A DNA stretch of 64,000 bases, from NCBI RefSeq assembly GCF_900637685.1, contig NZ_LR134388.1, positions 4,057,001 through 4,121,000 on the forward strand, read 5' to 3'. Both the position numbers and the translations under genes were made by a program. A model generated the notes under the pieces. That model ran no database searches. It was not told where the DNA came from and saw nothing but the letters and a program-made list of their open reading frames with translations. The stretch is from Legionella sainthelensi. GTDB lineage: Bacteria; Pseudomonadota; Gammaproteobacteria; Legionellales; Legionellaceae. Shown here one piece after another: positions 45,568 through 55,455 of the stretch (positions are counted from its first letter, which is position 1; the number at the start of each line of letters is the position of its first letter).

Positions 45568-46058
45568 TTAGCCAAGCTTTCCAGCCGCCAATTGCTCTAA
45601 ACAGTCACCTGTCAACCGAAATTGCAATAGATCTGTGCGTGGATGTGCACCTAAAAACTCATAAAATTGAATGGATTTTTATTCCAAGTAAATGCATGCC
45701 CTTCCATGCGACAACAATGTTTCTCGATCGCTAAGCGAGCAAGATAGGACAATAAAGAAGTGCCCAAACCATGATTTTGAAATTTTTCATTTACAAATAA
45801 ATCTTCTACATAAAGAACAGGTGCCGCTTCTGGAGCAGAATAAGAGAAAAAATATAAGGCATAACCTGCAGGTTCTTTCTTATATTCAGCGAGCAAGATA
45901 TAAAAATATCTGGTTTTGCCAAAGCCATGCGCTTCGATTTTATCTAGAGTTAAACTCATTGTTCCAGATTTTTTTCGTTCATATTCCGCCAGTTTTTCGA
46001 CTAGGAAAGCAATTTTTTCTTTATCTTTTTTTGTAGCAATTCGAAAAGTAAATTCCAT
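45568..46058 (-). CDS. GNAT acetyltransferase (one-base break)
   Basis: N-acetyltransferase of the spermidine/diamine type, about 163 aa. The acetyl-CoA loop appears as NEKFQNHGLGTSLLSYLA. The visible frame ends at KNPFNFMSF, but adding one A to the A5 run near 45652-45656 (coding strand) reads NKKSIQFYEFLGAHPRTDLL and on to EQLAAGKLG, stop at 45568. The family pattern WNxxSxxFYxxLGA then matches diamine acetyltransferases. Substrate not determined. Confidence 0.88.
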
Positions 46059-46085
46059 TTTTCATCCCCTGACACACCAAAAAAA

Positions 46086-46955
46086 CTAATCAAATCGATT
46101 TACTGGCTGATGACAATAAGGTGCTTTATGATGTTTCGCATAATAATCTTGATGATACTCTTCTGCAGGCCAAAATGTTTGTACTGGAAAAAGATGCGTA
46201 GCAACTTGATATCCATTTTTTTGCAGCATTTGGATTAATAGCTCTGCTTCGTCTAACTGTTCTTGGGTGTAATAAAAAACGGCACTTTGATATTGTTGCC
46301 CTATATCAGGGCCTTGACCGGATTTTTGCGTTGGATCATGAATTTCAAAAAATCTTTTTAAAACATGATGATAATCTGTTTTGTCTCTATCAAAAATAAC
46401 ACGCACCGCTTCATAATGCCCAGTATTACCTTGACACACCTGTTCATAACTGGGCTCCAAAGTAACCCCTCCGATATAACCTACCTCGACTCTAAGTACC
46501 CCAGAAATTTTTTTCAAAAAATGATCAACCCCCCAGAAACATCCACCAGCTAAAATGGCCTCCTCTGTGTCTAGGACCTGACTATCAGCGACAAAATCAA
46601 TAGAAACTGAATTAACACAATGGCGCAAATTTTTTTGAGTGAAATATTCCCCGGTAAAGACATGACCTAAATGAGCATCACATCGTGAGCAAAGTATTTC
46701 CATACGCTGTCCATCACGATCAGGGATCTGTTTTACTGCATGGACAACATTATCATCAAAACTTGGCCAACCACATCCCGAACTGAATTGACTCGATCCG
46801 CGAAATAAAGCTAAACCACAGCGCCTGCATAAATAAGTCCCCTGAGTTACTAGAGCATTATAGGCGCCGGTATGAGGATACTCAGTAGCTTTTTCACAAA
46901 TGACTCTTTTCGCTAAAGGAGTTAAACTGGCTGTCTTATCAAGATAACTGTCCAT
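46086..46955 (-). CDS. msrAB: Fused methionine-sulfoxide reductase MsrB-MsrA
   Basis: Repairs both R- and S-methionine sulfoxides. The N-terminal MsrB domain has zinc Cys43/46/89/92 and catalytic Cys113 (RHCVNSVS). The C-terminal MsrA domain has catalytic Cys139 (GGCFWG) and VGYIGG, HYEAVRVIFD. The order MsrB then MsrA is the less usual fusion order but is documented. No signal peptide, so cytoplasmic. It follows mltB by 6 bases. Confidence 0.96.
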   Translation of the reverse strand: MDSYLDKTASLTPLAKRVICEKATEYPHTGAYNALVTQGTYLCRRCGLALFRGSSQFSSGCGWPSFDDNVVHAVKQIPDRDGQRMEILCSRCDAHLGHVFTGEYFTQKNLRHCVNSVSIDFVADSQVLDTEEAILAGGCFWGVDHFLKKISGVLRVEVGYIGGVTLEPSYEQVCQGNTGHYEAVRVIFDRDKTDYHHVLKRFFEIHDPTQKSGQGPDIGQQYQSAVFYYTQEQLDEAELLIQMLQKNGYQVATHLFPVQTFWPAEEYHQDYYAKHHKAPYCHQPVNRFD

Positions 46956-46961
46956 AGTGGA

Positions 46962-47933
46962 TTACCTTCTTTGTTGTCCCTGGCAAATTTTATCTGCTAG
47001 ATATCCTACAGCTCCAGCATAATAGATAGAATTATTATAGTGCAAAATCATCTTGTAATTGGGAAAAGCTAAAAATGTTGGGCCGCCCAATGGTTGAACA
47101 ATACTTGCTTGTAAATTTTGGTAGGGTAAGGGCTGACCATCTTCTGTTCGAACCCCTGCGGCATTCCATTCACTTACAGGTTTTACAATTGTTTTACCGG
47201 TCATCGCCATATTAAATTTGGGAGGTAACTTGACTTGGATAGCCCAAGGCTCTCCAGTTTGCCAACCATTTTGTTTCATGTAATTCGCGATTGAAGCAAA
47301 AACATCGGGTTTGCTCCTCCATATATCTTTGCGTCCATCACCATCATAATCAACAGCATATTTTACCCAACTTGAAGGTAAGAATTGCGGCTGCCCTGAA
47401 GCACCAGCCCACTCACCCTTGAAATCAGCCAAATCCACATGACCTTCATTAAGAATTCGTAAGGCAATAAATAACTCTTTACGGAAAAACTCTTTGCGAT
47501 TCGAGTCATAAGCCAGGGTTGCTAATGCCTTAATTACAGGGAAATTTCCCATATAAGTGCCATAACTTGTTTCCATGCCCCAAAAAGAAACAATAAAACA
47601 TGGGTTAACCCCATATTGCTTAGCTACTGCATCCAAGACTGCTTGATTACGCTTGTATTCTTTACGACCAATAGCAATTCTATAGCTGTCTACGCGTGTA
47701 TTACGGTATTTAATAAACGTTAATCGATGTTCCGGTTGCGAGTGCAACAGCCCTTTAATTTGATGGCTTGGTTCATGGATATTTGCAAATGCTTCATCAA
47801 AGGTTTCTGGTGAAATCCCTTGTTGTAAGGCTTCTGCTCTAACTCCAGCAACCCATTGATTCCAATTTTGTTGTGCAAAGGCAACATGGTGTACTAGAAC
47901 ATATACTATTGCAGCAAGTCCCCATTTTTTCAT
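46962..47933 (-). CDS. mltB: Lytic murein transglycosylase B
   Basis: Cuts peptidoglycan glycan chains, 323 aa. The signal peptide (to VAFAQ) has no lipobox, so it is periplasmic and soluble, unlike E. coli MltB. Catalytic Glu121 is in FWGMETSYGTYMGNFP, and the family motif AGASGQPQFLPSSW is present, with the EF-hand-like DYDGDGRKDIW. It precedes msrAB as the first gene on its transcript. Confidence 0.95.
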   Translation of the reverse strand: MKKWGLAAIVYVLVHHVAFAQQNWNQWVAGVRAEALQQGISPETFDEAFANIHEPSHQIKGLLHSQPEHRLTFIKYRNTRVDSYRIAIGRKEYKRNQAVLDAVAKQYGVNPCFIVSFWGMETSYGTYMGNFPVIKALATLAYDSNRKEFFRKELFIALRILNEGHVDLADFKGEWAGASGQPQFLPSSWVKYAVDYDGDGRKDIWRSKPDVFASIANYMKQNGWQTGEPWAIQVKLPPKFNMAMTGKTIVKPVSEWNAAGVRTEDGQPLPYQNLQASIVQPLGGPTFLAFPNYKMILHYNNSIYYAGAVGYLADKICQGQQRR

Positions 47934-48253
47934 ACTTCATCCCCCTAATTTTTTCTGTTACCTTTGTGTTTTATTTTGCTTTTATTAATGCATTGCTTCA
48001 TGTTGGAGCGCAACTCAATCTACGGCTTTATTTTTCTATGTATTCCGCACAAGGCACCAAATGGTTCACACATCCCTAAAAGTCGGGTTTAACCTTACTC
48101 TTTTACGTTCGTTAGCTGAACCTCGGCGTTCAGGAGCACTGAATTAAAACATTGGATCCCCCGGGGATTAGTCAAAGTGAGCATGACAACACCAAGCGGG
48201 AATCCATTAACCTCTAAAATTTACGGCACTCTAATAAGAGTATACAGTGACTA
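47934..48253. other. Intergenic region upstream of mltB
   Basis: 320 bases holding the mltB promoter and the end of the diheme gene. No ORF is convincing. A 58-base hairpin-type repeat (48151-48208) is the only structure. Confidence 0.5.
48151..48208. repeat. REP/MITE-like hairpin element
   Basis: Imperfect 12-base arms ATTGGATCCCCC and GCGGGAATCCATT lie about 33 bases apart, with an inner CCCCCGGGG palindrome. The arms resemble the stem of the element at 60624-60648 (GATCCCGCG). It is intergenic and noncoding, suggesting a dispersed repeat family. Confidence 0.5.
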
Positions 48254-49654
48254 TTAAAGCGCTTCCATAAAAGTAACTAAATCAGTTTTCTCATCTTTTG
48301 TTAATTGTAATTGTAAAACCAAATTAAAAAACTCTACGGTATCCGCTAAAGTGAGCAAACGTCCATCATGTAAATAAGGAGGAGAATCTTTAATTCCTCT
48401 CAAAGGGAATGTTTTTATAGGCCCATCACCAACGGCTCTCATACCATTAATTGTTTGTGGTTGATAAAATTTCTCTGTTTGTAAATTATGCATGGTATTG
48501 TCAGTATAATAAGGCGGTGTATGGCAACTGGAGCATTTTGCCTTACCAAAAAAGAGTTCCTGGCCGCGTAATTCTGCTGGTGTCGCTTTAGCCGGATCCA
48601 GCTTCCCTTCCCAATTTAATTTAGGGGCGGGAGGAAAATCCAAGATTTCCTGGAATTCCGCCATGAAATGAACCTGGCTGCCACGTTCAAGAATATTGAC
48701 TCCTTTTTTGGTTGCAATAACAGGATCACCATCAAAATAAGCAGCTCTTTGTTCAAATTCGGTAAAATCTTCTACTGTCTTCAAGGCACGTTGCGAGCCA
48801 AATAATCGCTGGATATTGACTCCACGTAAAGTTGGTGTATTGATGCGATGACGAAATTCCTGAGGTCTAATATCACCCACTAAATGGGTGGCTTTGTTAG
48901 TATGGCCATTAGCATGGCAATCAAAGCAGGCGACTCCTCGACTGGGCTTCACTGTACGTCGATCTTCTGTTTGGTTAAATTGCTGCTGCATAAAAGGTGT
49001 GACTAATAAACGTAATCCCTCTAATTGCTTCGGATTTAATAACCCGTTGAATAACTCGTAATAATTTTCAATAGTAACCACTTTGCCTTTGGACACATCA
49101 CCCAGATCAGGCCTGGTAGTTAAATAAATAGGGGCGGGGTATGGAGGTAAAAAATGATCTGGGATATCAAAATCCAGATCAAACCGAGTTAAATCTCGAT
49201 CTTCCTGTTTTTTAATTTCGTCAATAACAAATTTAGGAAATAACATTCCACCTTCTGGATGATTGGGATGAGGCAAAGGCAAGAATCCCTGAGGAAAAAG
49301 GCCTTTCGCTTTAATTTCTTCAGGACTCATTTTTGCCAACTGCTCCCAGGTGACACTTTCAGGCAGTTTGACCCGCACCCCTTCCTGCACAGGTTTTCCA
49401 TTAGACATTTTTACCGTTTGAGAGGGGGTATTACTCAAATCATAGCGCTGTTTTAATAATTCTTGCTGACGATCATCCACTCCTTGTTTCGCACTAGTCA
49501 TGCGCTGCAAAATACTTTGAAAGCTCTCATGAATATCCACTGGCATATAACTTGAAGGAAGTGAATCAGTTGAAGAAGTAGGTGGCGTATCTGCATAACC
49601 TAAGGAGCAAAGACTAGCAGTTAACACACTTATTTCTAAAAATTTTTTTAACAT
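48254..49654 (-). CDS. Exported diheme cytochrome, peroxidase-like
   Basis: 466 aa, signal peptide to ~GYAD, with CxxCH at C243-H247 and C374-H378. The C-terminal TFPLRGIKDSPPYLHDGR and ADTVEFFN are the signature of the diheme cytochrome c peroxidase superfamily. The long N-terminal region before the first haem is not typical of CcpA, so peroxidase activity is uncertain; MauG-like or other redox roles are possible. It may share a transcript with the LysR gene, 89 bases upstream. Confidence 0.87.
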   Translation of the reverse strand: MLKKFLEISVLTASLCSLGYADTPPTSSTDSLPSSYMPVDIHESFQSILQRMTSAKQGVDDRQQELLKQRYDLSNTPSQTVKMSNGKPVQEGVRVKLPESVTWEQLAKMSPEEIKAKGLFPQGFLPLPHPNHPEGGMLFPKFVIDEIKKQEDRDLTRFDLDFDIPDHFLPPYPAPIYLTTRPDLGDVSKGKVVTIENYYELFNGLLNPKQLEGLRLLVTPFMQQQFNQTEDRRTVKPSRGVACFDCHANGHTNKATHLVGDIRPQEFRHRINTPTLRGVNIQRLFGSQRALKTVEDFTEFEQRAAYFDGDPVIATKKGVNILERGSQVHFMAEFQEILDFPPAPKLNWEGKLDPAKATPAELRGQELFFGKAKCSSCHTPPYYTDNTMHNLQTEKFYQPQTINGMRAVGDGPIKTFPLRGIKDSPPYLHDGRLLTLADTVEFFNLVLQLQLTKDEKTDLVTFMEAL

Positions 49655-49743
49655 AGTTCAAGTCCATTTTATGATCAAAGAATTTTTTCATCTTAAGGTA
49701 CTTATACATTCGGTGCAATAGAGAAAACAAAACCCGGAGCACT

Positions 49744-50646
49744 TCAAGACATTGCGGCAGTTGATTTTACCTTATTTGATTGGAGCAAATCGTCTATTGC
49801 CTTTAAAACAACTTTCACTGCAGCAATTTGCTTCACATCAGGCCTGTACACCAAACATAAAGGCTTAACATAAGTTGGTGTGTTTTCAATTTTTTTAAAT
49901 TGATCCTTGAAATGAAGCTCAATATAGCAGTTCGGTAAAATAGCAGCTCCATAATTATTGATTGCCATCGCTGCCAATGCTTCAATTTGATCCACATTAC
50001 AAATACGCGGAGCTGGTCTATGTTGGCGTAATTTCTGCAATTCGCTCAATAGATCATGCACTATGGGAATTTTTAAGTCTGCTAAAATTAACAACTCATC
50101 AGAATATAAATCAACTTCTTTATTTTGTTTACAAGACGACCAAAAGGCAAATTCCGTCTCGGCAATCTTACGAATGACGACCTGAGCATGCGGATAAGGA
50201 TCTGTCATAATACCTAGATCGACATTGCCTTCGATTAGGTGTTGCATAATGTCAGCCGATAGCCCATGTTTGAAATGAATTTCAAGCTCTGGATATTGCA
50301 ACAACAAGTCAGAGCTCATTTTCGACATGTAAGAGCAAAGTGTAGAATAACAACCTATAGTTACCTTTCCCTTAATGTGCTGATTCGTTTCTTTAATCGT
50401 TGTAGTTAGTGAATTCCATTGCGTTAACAAATTCTCAAAATTCTCGAATAATTTATTCCCTGCTCGCGTTAAAGTAACGCCTTGTGTATGACGAATAAAT
50501 AAATTCGTATTCAGTAATTGTTCGAGTCTTTTTATGGAAAAACTCAATGAGGGTTGGCTTATATGTAATTTTTTAGCGGCCCTACTAAAATTTGATTCTT
50601 TAGCAACTTCGTAGAAATAAATTAAATCACTTGCAGAAGGTAACAT
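49744..50646 (-). CDS. LysR-family transcriptional regulator
   Basis: 300 aa. The N-terminal winged helix-turn-helix is NFSRAAKKLHISQPSLSFSI, followed by the LysR linker helix and an effector-binding domain with the C-terminal half NYGAAILPN. It is divergent from the flavin oxidoreductase and upstream of the diheme gene, so both are likely targets. A T-N11-A box lies in the shared intergenic region. Confidence 0.92.
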   Translation of the reverse strand: MLPSASDLIYFYEVAKESNFSRAAKKLHISQPSLSFSIKRLEQLLNTNLFIRHTQGVTLTRAGNKLFENFENLLTQWNSLTTTIKETNQHIKGKVTIGCYSTLCSYMSKMSSDLLLQYPELEIHFKHGLSADIMQHLIEGNVDLGIMTDPYPHAQVVIRKIAETEFAFWSSCKQNKEVDLYSDELLILADLKIPIVHDLLSELQKLRQHRPAPRICNVDQIEALAAMAINNYGAAILPNCYIELHFKDQFKKIENTPTYVKPLCLVYRPDVKQIAAVKVVLKAIDDLLQSNKVKSTAAMS

Positions 50647-50700
50647 TAATTAATCCTTTTGTTTCAGTGCCATGCTTCGTGTCCCAGAAGCGCCTTCAGG

Positions 50701-50738
50701 TTGACCTCAGGTATAAATTTTATTTATAGCCCCTATAA
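50701..50738 (+). promoter_or_regulatory. Promoter with LysR-type operator for the flavin oxidoreductase gene
   Basis: TTGACC at 50701-50706 is 17 bases from TTATAG at 50724-50729, a weak -10. Overlapping it, TTATAG-CCC-CTATAA (50724-50738) is a perfect palindrome containing the T-N11-A LysR signature (50725-50737). Overlap with the -10 suggests repression or coinducer-dependent control by the divergent LysR. Confidence 0.55.
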
Positions 50739-50806
50739 AAATTCTATATTTTACATGGCAATAGCTCCTCCTTAAACTTTTTTAGCAACTATTTAAGGAG
50801 TAATAA

Positions 50807-52228
50807 ATGAAAATATTAAACAAGGTAGACACAATTATCATAGGCGCAGGTCCCTCCGGTTTATCCGCTGCTAATGTTTTAAAAAAGCATGAAAAATCAG
50901 TATTTATTCTGGAAAAAGAAGCTCAAGCCGGAGGTAAGTGCCATACTTTTACCGATCCCTTAGATAAAAACAATAAAACCGAATGGGGCGCTGCTTTAAT
51001 CGCACCAAATTATGGTAAGGTCATTGATAAGATGCAAGAAAAACGATTAGCTTGGGAGCAAGTATTACCCTCGGATCTAAGTACTGTCCCTTTTGATAAA
51101 AATTTAAGCCAAATGAGTCTTCTAGAGAAAGGATTTTGGGGGGTAAAATTTGCTAATGAAATCTTGGTTTTTGCCCAACATGCGAAAAGATACCAGCAAC
51201 TAAGAGACAAACATCTGGACCTCCCTGAAGATTATAAAATTGCTTTCAGAGACTTTGCCAAAAAATTTAATCTGGAAAAAATAAATGAATTTTCTTATCT
51301 CTTTGTTCCTGCTTTTGGCTATGGTCTTATGGAGGAATGCCCGGCCTACGCAGTTCTTGAATACTACGGCACTATGACACTACCTGATCTGATCATTCCC
51401 AAACTCTTTGGGATGCAAGGCCTACGCGGCGTTAAAAATGGCTTCCAAGAGTTAATGGAAGCCACAGCTGCTGATTTTAATATTAGCTATAACTCGAGCA
51501 TCCAATCGATTATAAGAAATGATAAAGGCATTACTGTTATTTTTGAATCAGATGATGGACTGCAAAGCATCAGTGCAAACTCCTTAGTTCTTGCAATTTC
51601 ACCTTTGCATTGGCCCTCATTAGGAATGAAACTGACAGAAACAGAGCAAAAATGTGTCGATAATCTTAGTTGGTATCAATATCCTGTCGCCGTGGTGAAA
51701 TTGCATGGCTATCCAGCGAATCACTATTATGAATACGAAGGTCTTACTGCAGCTGGATTAGAACATTTGGCATTAATCACTACGAGAGACAATCGTGACA
51801 ATCCGCAAGATGGACGCTTGTGCACTGCATATATTAATTTAAAACTTAGTCAACAAAATACTAGGACAGACTTTGTTTTTACCCCAGAAAAAATCAAGCA
51901 ATTAAAGGCAGAACTCATGAAAGTACCCGGGGTTACGGATGTAGATATTTTGGAAACTAAAGTTTGGAAAGATTATATGTCCACTCTGCCTTGGGAGCTT
52001 CGTCTGGAATTGGATAAAAACCAAATGCATGCCCAAACACTTTATGTCGGTCCTTACACCCTTGGTGGTTTTGAAGATGTGGCTTGTGTTTGGGAGCAGT
52101 CTCATAAAGCAACCAAAGAATACCTCTTACACAAACAACCAAAACCTTCTTCTCTCAGAAAAGAAGTGAATAGGAATCTTTTCTTTTTACCTCAGAGTAT
52201 CAAAAGCCCTATGATGGACGGGATATAA
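50807..52228 (+). CDS. FAD-dependent amine-oxidase-like oxidoreductase
   Basis: 473 aa. The FAD-binding Rossmann motif is IIIGAGPSGLSAANVLKK (GxGxxG at 13-18) followed by LEKEAQAGGKCHTF, the flavin monooxygenase/amine oxidase style. A clear AAGGAG precedes the ATG. Related families oxidise amines or desaturate phytoene-like lipids; substrate unknown. No signal peptide, cytoplasmic or membrane-associated. Its regulator is probably the divergent LysR. Confidence 0.85.
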   Translation: MKILNKVDTIIIGAGPSGLSAANVLKKHEKSVFILEKEAQAGGKCHTFTDPLDKNNKTEWGAALIAPNYGKVIDKMQEKRLAWEQVLPSDLSTVPFDKNLSQMSLLEKGFWGVKFANEILVFAQHAKRYQQLRDKHLDLPEDYKIAFRDFAKKFNLEKINEFSYLFVPAFGYGLMEECPAYAVLEYYGTMTLPDLIIPKLFGMQGLRGVKNGFQELMEATAADFNISYNSSIQSIIRNDKGITVIFESDDGLQSISANSLVLAISPLHWPSLGMKLTETEQKCVDNLSWYQYPVAVVKLHGYPANHYYEYEGLTAAGLEHLALITTRDNRDNPQDGRLCTAYINLKLSQQNTRTDFVFTPEKIKQLKAELMKVPGVTDVDILETKVWKDYMSTLPWELRLELDKNQMHAQTLYVGPYTLGGFEDVACVWEQSHKATKEYLLHKQPKPSSLRKEVNRNLFFLPQSIKSPMMDGI

Positions 52229-52368
52229 CGGCAACTTATCATCATTCTCTGTCTTAAACCGCTCTACCTGGCGAGGCAGTTAATGCAGTCAGGTACACCT
52301 TCTTATTTTACGTAAAGTGACGAGCTCCCTTAGGCAATCACATAATCGTCACTATAGCGTATTTATGC

Positions 52369-53556
52369 TCAATCACTGCGCAAAGAAATTACTGGAGCCA
52401 GTTTTGCCGCGCGACGTGCCGGATAAAAACCAAAGAAAATCCCTGTTGCAGCAGATACCAAAAAGCCTGCTACAGGAGGAAGAAAATAGATCGAAAAATT
52501 CCAGCCACTGAAATAGGCTAAAATACGAGTAACAATTAAACCTAACAAAACACCCAGTACGCCTCCCACTAGAGAAAGCATGACAGACTCAACTAAGAAT
52601 AGCGCTTGAATCTCGCTATTTTTAGCACCAACAGCTTTACGGATACCAATCTCTTTTTTACGTTCACTGACTGAAACCAACATTACATTCATCACGCCAA
52701 TACCGCCAACTAAAAGCGAGATACCGCCGATTACAGCAAGCAATAAGGTAAAAATCTGCCCTTGGCTTTCCATGCTGGCAATGATTTGTTTGGGACTACG
52801 GGTAAACACATTTAATTTAGGTGCTGCAGAACTAATAATTTGTTTTATTTCTTCAATAACCTCATCAATAGGACTATCGGGCCTTAATTTCAAAATCACA
52901 TTATTCACTTTGGCATCTTTGCTGATTAGATTAATACCGACCAAGGGCACAATGACCGCCTGATTGATGTCTTCATTAAAAAAACCATTTTCTTTCCAGG
53001 GCTCAGCTATTCCGATGATAGTATATAAAGATTGTCCTATTCTTAATTGCTTGCCTATGGGCTCATCAAAACTAATTTCTCTTATTTGTCGCGCTAAATT
53101 CCCCCCAATAACGCAGTAGTGTTCATAAGAATCAACGAAAGAAACAAAGTGACCTGCAGCCAGCTTGATGTTAACAATTTTAGCCAAATGCTCATTGGCC
53201 CCAATTACTGCTCCTTGCATTGATTTCCCTTGATAACTTAGGGACTGGTATGCAGTACTATAAGGTGCCATATCCATTATATAAGGGATGCGCTCGGAGA
53301 GTTGCTCCCATTGCGCTATAGAAACTGATTCTTGATTGCCTTTACCTACAGTCTTTGAATAAACAGCAACTGAGAGCAAATCCGTCCCTAATGCTTTAAA
53401 TTGTGCTAAAGCTTTTTCTGTAGCTAATTGACCACAACTAATCAAAGCGACCACTGCAGCAGTACCGACTAAAATACCTAAAACAGCCAAAAAAGAACGT
53501 AATTTAGCAGCAGTCAAGTTGACTAATGCTTGTTGACAATGCCCAGAAAATTTCAT
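52369..53556 (-). CDS. ABC transporter permease (MacB/FtsX type)
   Basis: 395 aa from the ATG at 53556, overlapping the ATPase stop (ATGA). It has an N-terminal TM, a MacB-PCD periplasmic domain about 55-230, and three C-terminal TMs of the FtsX fold with the conserved GGIGVMNVMLVSVSERKKEI and IGIRKAVGA. It is the transmembrane part of a MacAB-TolC-type tripartite exporter or mechanotransmission system. Last gene of the operon. Confidence 0.92.
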   Translation of the reverse strand: MKFSGHCQQALVNLTAAKLRSFLAVLGILVGTAAVVALISCGQLATEKALAQFKALGTDLLSVAVYSKTVGKGNQESVSIAQWEQLSERIPYIMDMAPYSTAYQSLSYQGKSMQGAVIGANEHLAKIVNIKLAAGHFVSFVDSYEHYCVIGGNLARQIREISFDEPIGKQLRIGQSLYTIIGIAEPWKENGFFNEDINQAVIVPLVGINLISKDAKVNNVILKLRPDSPIDEVIEEIKQIISSAAPKLNVFTRSPKQIIASMESQGQIFTLLLAVIGGISLLVGGIGVMNVMLVSVSERKKEIGIRKAVGAKNSEIQALFLVESVMLSLVGGVLGVLLGLIVTRILAYFSGWNFSIYFLPPVAGFLVSAATGIFFGFYPARRAAKLAPVISLRSD

Positions 53557-54308
53557 CACACTGTCTCCGTTGCTACCACACCATCCACAAGTGTAATCCT
53601 TCGCTGGCAAAGTGCAGCGATTTGCTCATCATGAGTAATCATGATGATACTCCGGCCTTGCTCATGTAGGGATAAAAACAAATTCATCACATCATTGCCT
53701 GTTCGTGAATCAAGTGCGCCTGTGGGTTCATCTGCTAAAATTACTTGGGGCTCCGTGACTAAAGCACGCGCTATAGCAACACGTTGCTGCTGTCCCCCTG
53801 ATAATTGTGTAGGCCGGTGCCTCGCATATTGGTACATACCCACACAGTCAAGAGCTGCAAGGACCCTTTCTTCGATTTCAGCTGCATGAACACCACGATA
53901 AATTAAAGGCAAAGCGACATTTTGCTTGGCACTAAATCGCGGTAGCAAATTAAATTGTTGAAAAACAAATCCTATATTTTGATTCCGCAATTCCGCCGTT
54001 TGATCATCAGTTAAGGCGGCCACATTGTGGTTGTTTAATAAATAAGTGCCGCTATCCGCTTTATCTAATAAGCCCATAATATTCATCAACGTGGATTTAC
54101 CTGAACCAGAAGCACCTACAATGGCAAGAAGATCGCCTTCATAAACATTAAGGGATACTTCTTTTAAAATCGTGGAACTAATTCCCTCAAGATGATAGGT
54201 TTTTACAATATCAGTGAGTATCATTAAAGGCTGTTTTTTTCTGTTCCTATCTTTACTTCCTCCCTGTACCCTAGTTTTTTCACATAGATCAGATGCGACA
54301 TTACTCAT
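53556..54308 (-). CDS. ABC transporter ATPase (MacB/LolD type)
   Basis: 250 aa. Walker A is GASGSGKST, signature [15 protein letters not shown] and Walker [13 protein letters not shown], with an intact D-loop and H-loop (MITHD). I chose the ATG at 54308; the ORF also has ATG at 54320. It overlaps the MFP end by 8 bases and the permease start by 4. Powers the MacB-type permease. Confidence 0.94.
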   Translation of the reverse strand: MSNVASDLCEKTRVQGGSKDRNRKKQPLMILTDIVKTYHLEGISSTILKEVSLNVYEGDLLAIVGASGSGKSTLMNIMGLLDKADSGTYLLNNHNVAALTDDQTAELRNQNIGFVFQQFNLLPRFSAKQNVALPLIYRGVHAAEIEERVLAALDCVGMYQYARHRPTQLSGGQQQRVAIARALVTEPQVILADEPTGALDSRTGNDVMNLFLSLHEQGRSIIMITHDEQIAALCQRRITLVDGVVATETV

Positions 54309-55455
54309 AAACCACCACATCTCCGGACTTTAGACCTGTTTCAATAAGTACTGAATCTGCTTGGGCTGCACCTGTTGTAATGATACGTTTTTCAATAGAA
54401 CCTGTTTCATTTTTAACTTGAACTATATTTTGTCCTTTTTCACGTTTGATCGCAGCAATAGGTATCACTAACTGCTTCCCATTATCCACACTTAATTCTA
54501 TGGAAGCACTCATGCCTACTTTAATCCATTTTTGTTGCTCTGCGCTTAATTTTCGTACTTCAACCACGGCAGTGAAAAATGGAAGCCCATTATTATTAGA
54601 CGCTTGTGCATTCACAGCAACCAACTTTCCTTGTAATTGATATTTACCAAAAGCAACCCCTCTGACTGTTGCATTCATACCTGCCTGTACCTGGGTAATA
54701 TCGATTTCAGGAACATCAATTTCAATACTGATTCCCGACAAATCACCAATTAATCCAATTACCTGCCCTGATTTCACTGAGGCACCTACCGAGACCCGCA
54801 CACTCTTATCTTCTCCTGCTTTAGGAGGATAGAGCAGTACACCATCATTTGGTGCTTTTAAATGAATCAAATTATGGTTGGAAGCCAGAATATTTTTTAG
54901 TCTATCGAAGTCCGCTAAACTTAAAGAAGATATATTTTGTGAGCGATTTTCATCTAATTTTTCCAACATTTCTGTCAGTTTACGCGTGGATTGCATCAGA
55001 GTAACCCGACTCGTATCCACATTTGATTTTTCACTCAAATAATTATTTTTGGATAGTAGCCCTGAATCCCATAAATCCTGGGTTCCCACAAATTTTGCTT
55101 TAGCAATAGTATAACTGTCTTTGGCCTTTAAGTACTCGGTTAATGTATCATTAAATTGTCTTTGTAATTCCGTTGAATTTAAGGTAACAATTACATCTCC
55201 TTTTTTAACTATTTGCCCATAATGAAAGTTCATGGTTTCAACCACTGCCTCGATTGGACTACTTAGAGTACTTTCATGCAAGGGCTGAACGGTTCCAGTA
55301 AAATGTAATGCCTTATGAATAGGACGTTCCTCAACTTTATATTCATGTAAAACAACCGTTGTCTTTTTTTGTTCCTGATGTTGTCCACATGAAGCCAAAA
55401 ATAAGCATATCCCTAAGACGACTATACTTTTTAATTGATTGAGATACCTATTCAT
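54301..55455 (-). CDS. Membrane-fusion lipoprotein (HlyD/MacA family)
   Basis: 384 aa, a lipoprotein with lipobox LASC near residue 23. The barrel-sandwich halves show in EAVVETMNFHYGQIVKKGDV and LKAPNDGVLLYPPKAGEDK, and the coiled-coil hairpin lies between. It links the inner-membrane ABC permease to the TolC channel. Overlaps tolC by ATGA. Confidence 0.92.
   Translation of the reverse strand: MNRYLNQLKSIVVLGICLFLASCGQHQEQKKTTVVLHEYKVEERPIHKALHFTGTVQPLHESTLSSPIEAVVETMNFHYGQIVKKGDVIVTLNSTELQRQFNDTLTEYLKAKDSYTIAKAKFVGTQDLWDSGLLSKNNYLSEKSNVDTSRVTLMQSTRKLTEMLEKLDENRSQNISSLSLADFDRLKNILASNHNLIHLKAPNDGVLLYPPKAGEDKSVRVSVGASVKSGQVIGLIGDLSGISIEIDVPEIDITQVQAGMNATVRGVAFGKYQLQGKLVAVNAQASNNNGLPFFTAVVEVRKLSAEQQKWIKVGMSASIELSVDNGKQLVIPIAAIKREKGQNIVQVKNETGSIEKRIITTGAAQADSVLIETGLKSGDVVVYE

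Noticed and set aside
47873..48079. Small plus-strand ORF upstream of mltB
   Set aside because: Hydrophobic chance frame overlapping the mltB signal sequence on the opposite strand, with no ribosome site.
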